Assembly (NCBI GenBank): GCA_000435195.1 | Contig: FR880282.1 | Span: forward strand, 2,212 to 7,350 | Source of the DNA: Clostridium sp. CAG:169 | Lineage (GTDB): Bacteria; Bacillota; Clostridia; Oscillospirales; Ruminococcaceae | Length of the DNA: 5,139 nt | Reading direction: 5' to 3' | Shown: one piece after another, positions 1 to 4,603 of the stretch | Layout: each line of letters starts with the position of its first letter | How positions within the stretch are numbered: the first letter of the stretch is position 1 | The notes under the pieces: generated by a model | Told to the model about the DNA's origin: nothing | The model's database searches: none | What the model saw: only the letters and a program-made list of their open reading frames with translations | Program-made: the position numbers and the translations under genes

Positions 1-779
1 ACACTGGACGGACCAAAGTTGGTGATGCCCTGCACAAAGGGCGCCTCTTCGATCAGCTGTTCATGCTCCTTGGCATACTGTTCCACCGCCAAGCCAATCA
101 GCTCCATCACTTTGCGGGTGTCCGACTCGTAGGCGGTGGAGATGGTGACCGCAGCCACCGCATTGCCCTTGTTGTAGTTGATGACCCGCTCGATGGTTCC
201 GTTGGGGATAATAATCTGGTCGCCCTTCATCGAGCGCAGATAGGTCACCCGCATGGCGGTCGCCTCCACCGTTCCCTCCACATCGTCGATTTTGATGTAG
301 TCCCCGACCGAGAACTGGTTTTCGAAAATCATAAACATCCCCGACACCACGTCCCGCACCAGGTTCTGCGCACCAAAACCGATGGCAAGGCTTCCGATTC
401 CGGCGGTGAGCAGCAGGTTGCTCAATGGTTTTCCCATTCCTAAAATACTCAGCACCACCAGAAATGCCACAAAGTAAATCAGGTATCGGGTCACGCTGCG
501 CAGCAGAGTCATCAGCGTGCGCATCCGTTTGGAGGCGGGCGCATCATTTTGGTAGCGCTTGTTCTTTAAAACGTGTCCGGTCACCGCCGAAATCACCCGC
601 AGCGCCACCTTTGCCAGCAGCACCGTCAGCAAGATCAGGCACAGTCCCCACAGGATGTTGCCGCGGTTGCGCATCAGTTTTTGCAGCAGTCCTTCCAGAT
701 TCTGCATAAATTGCTCGCCGACCCCGACCACCTCATCCACCAGCGCTGCCGGTTGTGCCTGTAAATACAACTGTTTCAT
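1..779 (-). CDS. mscS: Small-conductance mechanosensitive ion channel, MscS family (C-terminus cut by window edge)
   Basis: Reading the minus strand from the ATG at 779-777 gives 259 codons that stay open to the window edge. Channels of this family sit in the cytoplasmic membrane and open under membrane tension to release solutes during hypo-osmotic shock. Visible features are a soluble N-terminus (1-40), a hydrophobic helix at about 41-64 and a second at about 97-115. A pore-lining helix follows at about 119-150, with the family pattern GIGSLAIGFGAQNLVRD and then FENQFSVGDYI. The start of the beta domain has GTVEATAMRVTYLRS and IIIPNGTIERVINYNKG (about 169-205). MscS proteins are usually about 270-300 aa, so perhaps 20-40 residues are missing. 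No earlier in-frame start exists, because a TAA lies at 800-798. The Shine-Dalgarno is weak: AAAGGTG is 13 bases upstream and purine-rich GAAAGAAG is closer. The gene lies 10 bases after the stop of a short upstream open frame on the same strand, suggesting it was once downstream in an operon. Confidence 0.93.
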   Translation of the reverse strand, partial: MKQLYLQAQPAALVDEVVGVGEQFMQNLEGLLQKLMRNRGNILWGLCLILLTVLLAKVALRVISAVTGHVLKNKRYQNDAPASKRMRTLMTLLRSVTRYLIYFVAFLVVLSILGMGKPLSNLLLTAGIGSLAIGFGAQNLVRDVVSGMFMIFENQFSVGDYIKIDDVEGTVEATAMRVTYLRSMKGDQIIIPNGTIERVINYNKGNAVAAVTISTAYESDTRKVMELIGLAVEQYAKEHEQLIEEAPFVQGITNFGPSS

Positions 780-789
780 TCTTCTTTCA

Positions 790-927
790 TCACACCTTTA
801 AAATATCCAGCAGACGACTGTCGATTTCCCACAGGTGGTTGTCGCTGTGCTGCTTTAAAAACAGGGAGAGCAGCTGCTGGGCACACACCAGCCAAGAGGA
901 AAGGTTCTCAACATCCTGAGCTTGCAC
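790..927 (-). pseudogene. Short open frame, possible 3' remnant of a gene upstream of mscS
   Basis: A minus-strand frame ends with TGA at 792-790, ten bases before the mscS ATG. It reads back without a stop to a TAG at 939-937. The only plausible start codon is GTG at 927-925, with no clear Shine-Dalgarno, giving 45 residues. The last 35 or so residues (SWLVCAQQLLSLFLKQ onward, ending LLDILKV) look like a genuine helical protein C-terminus. The first ten or so (VQAQDVENLS) are encoded by sequence shared with the repeat at 3427-3469, so they are repeat-derived. The simplest reading is a gene whose 5' part was lost when repeat sequence or a rearrangement joined here; no more of it is visible towards hutU. 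I do not recognise the family. It could also be a chance open frame. Confidence 0.35.
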
Positions 928-936
928 CCTGTTCGC
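898..936 (+). repeat. Degenerate repeat module matching 3427-3475
   Basis: Bases 898-913 (GGAAAGGTTCTCAACA) are identical to 3427-3442. Bases 916-936 then match 3456-3477 with one substitution and one missing T. The module at 3427 carries an intervening hairpin that is largely absent here, so this copy looks collapsed by deletion of the stem-loop centre. It contains the 14-bp box variant CTGAGCTTGCACCC at 916-929. Confidence 0.7.
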
Positions 937-992
937 CTACGGCGCAAGGACGGGTAGTAAGAGAAAAAATAAAAGTTTTCGTCCACCTTTTG

Positions 993-1057
993 CAGGCTGA
1001 GCCTGCACCCGTTTCGCGTTGTCAGTTGGGCACAAGCCCGCAGCTTGACGCTCGCGC
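993..1057 (+). repeat. Diverged copy of the 157-bp intergenic repeat (5' part)
   Basis: Bases 993-1030 match 3211-3249 with one single-base gap (the T after CACCC is missing) and one substitution (G for A at 1021). From 1031 to about 1057 similarity is weaker but recognisable, ending in a shared GCTCGCG. Beyond that, the stretch to about 1100 shares only short pieces (GCTCGAGAGC against GCTTGAAAGC; AGCAAA) and carries extra hairpin-forming sequence. The 14-bp box lies at 997-1010, in the same orientation as the copies downstream of hutU. Confidence 0.8.
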
Positions 1058-1060
1058 GCA

Positions 1061-1093
1061 GCTCGAGAGCCCTCCGGTCTCTCTCGTTCGAGC
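1061..1093. repeat. Imperfect hairpin in the hutU upstream region
   Basis: GCTCGA (1061-1066) pairs with TCGAGC (1088-1093). Inside it, GAG (1067-1069) can pair with CTC (1083-1085) across a small bulge; alternatively GAGNCC/GGNCTC pairs around a TCC loop. No T-run follows on either strand, so it is not a classic intrinsic terminator. It is probably part of the repeat family. Confidence 0.5.
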
Positions 1094-1114
1094 AAACCGC
1101 AACTTTCTCATATT

Positions 1115-1131
1115 AGGCTGAACCTGCACCC
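1115..1131 (+). repeat. Isolated repeat box (variant)
   Basis: AGGCTGAACCTGCACCC matches the start of the longer repeats (994-1010 and 3212-3228) with one substitution, A for G at position 7. The similarity stops right after it, leaving a solo box about 60 bases upstream of the hutU start. Confidence 0.6.
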
Positions 1132-1177
1132 ATCCCCTATCGTAATTCATTCTTTTTAATCTTAATAGAAGATATTT

Positions 1178-1184
1178 AGGAGGT
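1178..1184 (+). promoter_or_regulatory. Ribosome binding site of hutU
   Basis: AGGAGGT is a near-perfect Shine-Dalgarno, leaving 7 bases (TTTTCTT) before the ATG at 1192. It fixes the hutU start in preference to the internal MM at residues 9-10. Confidence 0.9.
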
Positions 1185-1191
1185 TTTCTTT

Positions 1192-3210
1192 ATGTCCTAT
1201 AAACCTGAAGAAGCCATGATGATCAAACTTGATTATGAGCTTCCAGAATATCCTGCCTTTGAAGAAGGCATCCGCCGCGCTCCCAGAAGAGAATCCCATC
1301 TGAGCAAATCCGACAAAGCGCTGGCAATCAAAAACGCACTGCGCTACATCCATCCTGACCATCATCAGCAGATGGCAAAGGAATTTGCACAGGAGCTGGA
1401 GGAGCACGGCAGAATCTATGGCTACCGCTTCCGCCCGGCAGGAAAGCTGCACGGCAAACCAATCGACGAGTACAAAGGCAACTGCATCGAAGGCAAGGCT
1501 TTCCAGGTCATGATCGACAACAACCTGGACTTTGACGTTGCCCTGTATCCGTACGAGCTGACCACCTACGGTGAAACCGGTCAGGTCTGCCAGAACTGGA
1601 TGCAGTACCGTCTGATTAAAAAATATCTCGAGGTGCTCACCGATGACCAGACGCTGGTCGTTGAATCCGGTCACCCGCTGGGTCTGTTTAAATCCCACAA
1701 GACCTCCCCGCGTGTTATCATCACCAACGGTCTGATGATTGGTATGTTCGATAACCAGGAAGCCTTCAACCGCGCTGCTGCTCTGGGTGTTGCCAACTAC
1801 GGTCAGATGACCGCCGGCGGCTGGATGTACATCGGTCCACAGGGCATCGTACACGGCACCTTCAACACTCTGCTCAATGCAGGTCGTCTGGTGCTGGGTA
1901 TCCCGAAGGAAGGCAACCTGGCAGGCAAACTGTATGTTACCTCCGGCTTGGGCGGAATGTCCGGCGCACAGGGCAAAGCGGCTGACATCGCAGGCGCTGC
2001 CTCCATCATTGCTGAGGTGGACATCTCCCGTATCATGACCCGATACACTCAGGGTTGGGTAGACAAATACACCGACAGCCTCGAGCAGGCTTTGGAATGG
2101 GCGCTCCAGGCACAGAAAGCCGGCGAACCATGCGCTGTCGCTTACCACGGCAACATCGTTGACCTGCTGGAATTCCTGCTGGAAAAGAACATCCATGTCG
2201 ACCTGCTTTCCGACCAGACCTCCTGCCACGTTCCATACGACGGCGGCTACTGCCCACAGGGTCTGACCTTTGAACAGCGCACCGAGATGCTGGACAAAGA
2301 CCCTGAGCACTTTAAAGAACTGGTCAACAAGACCCTGCGCCACCACTATGAGCTGATCTGCAAGATGCACGAGCAGGGCACCTACTTCTTCGACTACGGC
2401 AACAGCTTCCTCAAAGCGGTCTATGATGCCGGCGTACCGGAAATCTGCAAAAACGGTCACGACGAGGTGGACGGCTTTATCTTCCCATCCTACGTTGAGG
2501 ACATCCTCGGTCCATGCCTGTTCGACTACGGCTACGGTCCGTTCCGCTGGTGCTGTCTGTCCGGCAAACCGGAAGATCTGGATGCTACCGACGCTGCTGC
2601 GATGGAGTGCATCGACCCGAACGCACGCTATCAGGACCGCGACAACTGGATTTGGGTCCGCGATGCCAAAAAGAACAAACTGGTTGTCGGTACCCAGTGC
2701 CGCATCCTGTATCAGGACGCTTACGGCAGAACCAAGATTGCTCTTAAATTTAACGAAATGGTCCGCCAGGGCAAGATCGGTCCGGTCATGCTCGGTCGTG
2801 ACCACCACGATACCTCCGGCACCGACTCCACCTTCCGTGAAACCTCCAACATCAAGGACGGTTCGAACATCATGGCAGATATGGCAGTTCAGTGCTTCGC
2901 AGGCAACTGTGCCCGCGGCATGAGCCTGGTCGCTCTGCACAACGGCGGCGGTACCGGCATCGGCAAAGCAGTCAACGGCGGCTTTGGCATGGTGCTTGAC
3001 GGCTCTGCGCGTGTCGACGAAATCCTCAAGGTTTCGATGATCTGGGACGTTATGAGCGGCGTTGCCCGTCGTTCCTGGGCAAGAAACGAGCACTCGATTG
3101 AAACCTGCGTCGAGTTTAACCAGTCTCATCCGGGTCAGTACCACGTTACCCTGCCTTACATCGCTGACGATGCCATCGTAAACGAGGCTGTCGAGCAGAT
3201 GGGCAAATAG
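1192..3210 (+). CDS. hutU: Urocanate hydratase (urocanase), long ~670-aa class
   Basis: This cytoplasmic enzyme uses tightly bound NAD+ as an electrophile to hydrate urocanate to 4-imidazolone-5-propionate, the second step of histidine breakdown. The 672-aa product shows urocanase hallmarks in order. ETGQVCQNW is at 128-136, and YGQMTAGGWMYIG leads into GPQGIVHGT at 203-223. The Rossmann-type TSGLGGMSGAQ is at 250-260. GPFRWCC at 449-455 appears to correspond to the family's active-site R-x-C segment, with Cys454 the likely equivalent of the catalytic-site cysteine. HNGGGTGIG is at 583-591. Common bacterial urocanases (Pseudomonas, Bacillus) are about 555 aa; this length matches the longer class that includes animal UROC1, so the gene is full length rather than fused. 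It is the first visible gene of the cluster. The TAG stop is followed within 3 bases by a 157-bp repeat that separates it from ftcD. No frameshift or missing key residue was seen. Confidence 0.98.
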   Translation: MSYKPEEAMMIKLDYELPEYPAFEEGIRRAPRRESHLSKSDKALAIKNALRYIHPDHHQQMAKEFAQELEEHGRIYGYRFRPAGKLHGKPIDEYKGNCIEGKAFQVMIDNNLDFDVALYPYELTTYGETGQVCQNWMQYRLIKKYLEVLTDDQTLVVESGHPLGLFKSHKTSPRVIITNGLMIGMFDNQEAFNRAAALGVANYGQMTAGGWMYIGPQGIVHGTFNTLLNAGRLVLGIPKEGNLAGKLYVTSGLGGMSGAQGKAADIAGAASIIAEVDISRIMTRYTQGWVDKYTDSLEQALEWALQAQKAGEPCAVAYHGNIVDLLEFLLEKNIHVDLLSDQTSCHVPYDGGYCPQGLTFEQRTEMLDKDPEHFKELVNKTLRHHYELICKMHEQGTYFFDYGNSFLKAVYDAGVPEICKNGHDEVDGFIFPSYVEDILGPCLFDYGYGPFRWCCLSGKPEDLDATDAAAMECIDPNARYQDRDNWIWVRDAKKNKLVVGTQCRILYQDAYGRTKIALKFNEMVRQGKIGPVMLGRDHHDTSGTDSTFRETSNIKDGSNIMADMAVQCFAGNCARGMSLVALHNGGGTGIGKAVNGGFGMVLDGSARVDEILKVSMIWDVMSGVARRSWARNEHSIETCVEFNQSHPGQYHVTLPYIADDAIVNEAVEQMGK

Positions 3211-3213
3211 CAG

Positions 3214-3370
3214 GCTGAGCCTGCACCCTGTTTCGCGTTATCAGTTGGGTGTAAGTACTCAACTTAATCCGCTCGCGCCGGTCGCTTGAAAGCAAAACAA
3301 AAATTGTGGGTTTCCAAAGAGCAAAGACATTTCGCTCGTTGCGACGAGCGCCCAAAGGCTCTGCCTTTGG
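3214..3370 (+). repeat. 157-bp direct repeat, copy 1
   Basis: It is identical base for base to 3455-3611, at an offset of 241. Including the shared pre-box, CAGGCTGAGCCTG at 3211-3223 is a near-palindrome directly after the hutU stop. The copy contains the 14-bp box at 3215-3228 and an A-rich middle (about 3289-3305). Its end has two tight hairpins: CGCTCGT/ACGAGCG with a TGCG loop (3333-3350), and CCCAAAGGC/GCCTTTGGG with a TCT loop (3351-3371). It carries no transposase. The structure is like a non-autonomous or REP/MITE-type intergenic element. Confidence 0.95.
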
Positions 3371-3371
3371 G
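3333..3371. repeat. Tandem hairpins at the right end of repeat copy 1
   Basis: Two adjacent perfect stem-loops are present. The first has a 7-bp stem at 3333-3339/3344-3350 with a 4-base loop. The second has a 9-bp stem at 3351-3359/3363-3371 with a 3-base loop. There is no T-run after them on the plus strand (GCGAAACC follows), so they lack the hallmark of an intrinsic terminator. Confidence 0.85.
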
Positions 3372-3406
3372 GCGAAACCTTATCGTTTAAGCACTCTTTG
3401 GAGAGC

Positions 3407-3440
3407 TTGAGAACCTTTCTGCAAGTGGAAAGGTTCTCAA
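3407..3440. repeat. Long inverted repeat, 13-bp perfect stem
   Basis: TTGAGAACCTTTC (3407-3419) is the exact reverse complement of GAAAGGTTCTCAA (3428-3440), with an 8-base loop, TGCAAGTG. The right arm recurs at 899-911 upstream of hutU without its partner arm. It is followed immediately by a second stem-loop, not a T-run. Confidence 0.9.
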
Positions 3441-3464
3441 CAGGCTCAGCTTGTGCTGAGCCTG
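3441..3464. repeat. Inverted repeat, 10-bp perfect stem, overlapping the start of repeat copy 2
   Basis: CAGGCTCAGC (3441-3450) pairs perfectly with GCTGAGCCTG (3455-3464) around a TTGT loop. The right arm is the first ten bases of repeat copy 2 and includes most of the 14-bp box. At copy 1 (3211-3223) and at 993-1005 the same place holds CAGGCTGAGCCTG, as if the hairpin had collapsed onto its symmetry centre. Confidence 0.88.
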
Positions 3465-3611
3465 CACCCTGTTTCGCGTTATCAGTTGGGTGTAAGTACT
3501 CAACTTAATCCGCTCGCGCCGGTCGCTTGAAAGCAAAACAAAAATTGTGGGTTTCCAAAGAGCAAAGACATTTCGCTCGTTGCGACGAGCGCCCAAAGGC
3601 TCTGCCTTTGG
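3455..3611 (+). repeat. 157-bp direct repeat, copy 2
   Basis: It is identical to 3214-3370 over all 157 bases; identity ends at both sides (T before it against G in copy 1, A after it against G). The box is at 3456-3469 and the end hairpins are at 3574-3591 and 3593-3611. Perfect identity in non-coding DNA implies a recent duplication, gene conversion or active spread. Confidence 0.95.
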
Positions 3612-3618
3612 AATCCGC

Positions 3619-3636
3619 CACCTTTTGAAAAAGGTG
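3619..3636. repeat. Small hairpin upstream of ftcD
   Basis: CACCTTT (3619-3625) pairs with AAAGGTG (3630-3636) around a TGAA loop. The left part (CCACCTTTTG) also occurs at 983-992 just before the diverged repeat, so it probably belongs to the same mosaic of repeat modules. No T-run follows it on either strand. Confidence 0.65.
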
Positions 3637-3660
3637 TACAAAAACTCCCTCATTTTTATA

Positions 3661-3667
3661 AAAGGAG
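3661..3667 (+). promoter_or_regulatory. Ribosome binding site of ftcD
   Basis: AAAGGAG ends 10 bases before the ATG at 3678. An in-frame TTG at 3669 would begin only one base after this site and cannot be served by it, so ATG 3678 is chosen as the start. Confidence 0.88.
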
Positions 3668-3677
3668 ATTGATTACT

Positions 3678-4574
3678 ATGGCAAGAATCATCGAATGTGT
3701 ACCAAACTGCTCCGAGGGCAGAGACAAAGAAATTATCGAATACATCGCAGACGCTGTCCGCAGCGTGCCGGGTGTCGCTTTGATGGACTACTCCTCCGAT
3801 GAAAACCACAACCGCAGCGTTTACACCATCGTCGGTGACCCAGACCAGATGGGCGAGGCTGCATTCCGCTTTGCAAAAGCCTGTGTGGAAAAAATCGACA
3901 TGACCAAACATCACGGCGAACATCCGCGTATGGGCGCTGTCGACGTAATCCCGTTCACTCCTGTTAAGGACGTTTCGATGGAAGAATGTATCGAGCTGTC
4001 CAAAAAGGTTGCACAGCGCATCTGGGAAGAACTGAAAATGCCGGTTACCCTGTACGAAGAGTCGGCTTCTGCTCCGCACCGCCGCAACCTGGCTGCCATC
4101 CGCAAGGGTCAGTTTGAAGGTATGCCGGAAAAATTGCAGGACCCAAAATGGTATCCTGACTACGGCAACCACGAAATCCACCCGACTGCCGGTATCGTAG
4201 CAGTCGGCGCACGCTTCCCACTGGTTGCCTTCAACATCAACCTCTCCACCTCCGACGTCGAGATTGCAAACAAGATTGCAAAGACCATCCGTGAGTCCTC
4301 CGGCGGTATGAGATGGGTAAAATCCATCGGCGTTATGCTCGAAGAGCGCAACACTGCACAGGTTTCTATCAACATGACCAACTACACCAAGACCCCAATC
4401 TACCGCGTATATGAAACCGTCCGCTTCGAGGCTGCCCGCTACGGCGTACAGATCATCGGCTCCGAGCTGATTGGCATCGTTCCGATGGATGCGCTGACCG
4501 AAACTGCCGAATACTACCTCAAGCTGGAAAACTTTGATAAAGACAACCAGATCATGGAAAAACACCTGCTGTAA
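3678..4574 (+). CDS. ftcD: Glutamate formimidoyltransferase (monofunctional)
   Basis: The enzyme transfers the formimino group of N-formimino-L-glutamate to tetrahydrofolate, giving 5-formimino-THF and glutamate, and so feeds histidine carbon and nitrogen into the one-carbon pool. The 298-aa product covers both formiminotransferase subdomains. The N-terminal one starts MARIIECVPNCSEGRD and has DYSSDENHNRSVYTIVGD (37-54) and HHGEHPRMGAVD (78-89). His82 in HPRMG coincides in number and motif with the histidine proposed as catalytic in the mammalian enzyme. The C-terminal one includes TAGIVAVGARFPLVAFNINL and then ELIGIVPMDAL. The product ends after the transferase part, so the cyclodeaminase domain of animal FTCD is absent. 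A separate cyclodeaminase (fchA) would be needed and is not in the window. The gene is 29 bases upstream of hutI and is almost certainly cotranscribed with it; its link to hutU crosses the repeat-filled gap. Confidence 0.97.
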   Translation: MARIIECVPNCSEGRDKEIIEYIADAVRSVPGVALMDYSSDENHNRSVYTIVGDPDQMGEAAFRFAKACVEKIDMTKHHGEHPRMGAVDVIPFTPVKDVSMEECIELSKKVAQRIWEELKMPVTLYEESASAPHRRNLAAIRKGQFEGMPEKLQDPKWYPDYGNHEIHPTAGIVAVGARFPLVAFNINLSTSDVEIANKIAKTIRESSGGMRWVKSIGVMLEERNTAQVSINMTNYTKTPIYRVYETVRFEAARYGVQIIGSELIGIVPMDALTETAEYYLKLENFDKDNQIMEKHLL

Positions 4575-4590
4575 GGCAGCGTGATTTCTA

Positions 4591-4597
4591 AGGAGGT
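4591..4597 (+). promoter_or_regulatory. Ribosome binding site of hutI
   Basis: AGGAGGT is followed by 6 bases (ATCTTG) and then the ATG at 4604. It lies in the 29-base spacer after the ftcD stop, so hutI has its own strong translation start within the operon. Confidence 0.9.
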
Positions 4598-4603
4598 ATC
4601 TTG

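Larger units (their letters stand above)
780..1191. other. Divergent intergenic region between mscS and hutU, mostly repeat-derived
   Basis: This 412-base stretch separates the minus-strand mscS from the plus-strand hutU. From left to right it contains the possible gene remnant (790-927), a degenerate repeat module (898-936), and an A-rich stretch of no recognised function (about 955-980). A diverged copy of the hutU-ftcD repeat follows (993 to about 1057), then an imperfect hairpin region (1061-1093) and an isolated repeat box (1115-1131). The last segment (1132-1191) is an AT-richer hutU leader. The hutU promoter is expected near 1132-1175, but I could not find a -35/-10 pair with good sequence and spacing. 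I saw no evident operator palindrome for a Hut regulator. Confidence 0.7.
3211..3677. other. Repeat-filled 467-base gap between hutU and ftcD
   Basis: No plausible gene lies here. Nearly the whole interval is accounted for by repeat copy 1 (3214-3370), an 84-base spacer with two long inverted repeats (3371-3454), repeat copy 2 (3455-3611), a small hairpin (3619-3636) and the ftcD leader. Open frames on the minus strand run through both copies but continue as antisense of hutU or ftcD and have no start signal. Cotranscription of hutU with ftcD would require reading through several stem-loops. I found no clean promoter for ftcD within the gap. Confidence 0.85.

Noticed and set aside
63..801. 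Plus-strand open frames of 60-126 codons across the left end
   Set aside because: They lie antisense to the mscS coding sequence, which shows convincing MscS motifs on the minus strand; the overlapping plus-strand frames have none.
937..1107. A roughly 57-codon minus-strand open frame in the hutU upstream region
   Set aside because: It lies within repeat-derived sequence, has no ATG in frame and no Shine-Dalgarno, and its frame is not kept between repeat copies.
1132..1177. A sigma-70 promoter for hutU (TTTAAT at 1155-1160 or TTAATA at 1162-1167 as -10)
   Set aside because: No acceptable -35 element occurs 16-18 bases upstream of either candidate. The AT-rich leader makes such -10-like matches likely by chance.
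1162..3144. A 660-codon open frame on the minus strand opposite hutU
   Set aside because: It is an antisense shadow produced by the strong codon bias of hutU. Its translation lacks any recognisable domain, and the plus-strand gene has clear family motifs and a Shine-Dalgarno.
3333..3371. Hairpins after hutU considered as an intrinsic terminator
   Set aside because: The stems are good, but no T-run follows on the plus strand, and on the minus strand the sequence following them also lacks a T-run.
3211..3611. CRISPR array or tRNA/attachment-site duplication
   Set aside because: There are only two long repeats with one spacer, and the repeat unit contains several hairpins and no tRNA-like fold or integrase gene nearby.
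3625..3660. TTGAAA (3625-3630) and TTTATA (3655-3660) considered as an ftcD promoter
   Set aside because: Spacing is 24 bases, and transcription would start at or within the Shine-Dalgarno, which is not workable.
3387..4565. A 392-codon minus-strand open frame opposite ftcD that continues through repeat copy 2
   Set aside because: It is an antisense shadow of ftcD joined to the open frame of the repeat. The same repeat-encoded stretch appears opposite the hutU end, so the shared residues reflect the DNA duplication, not a protein family.
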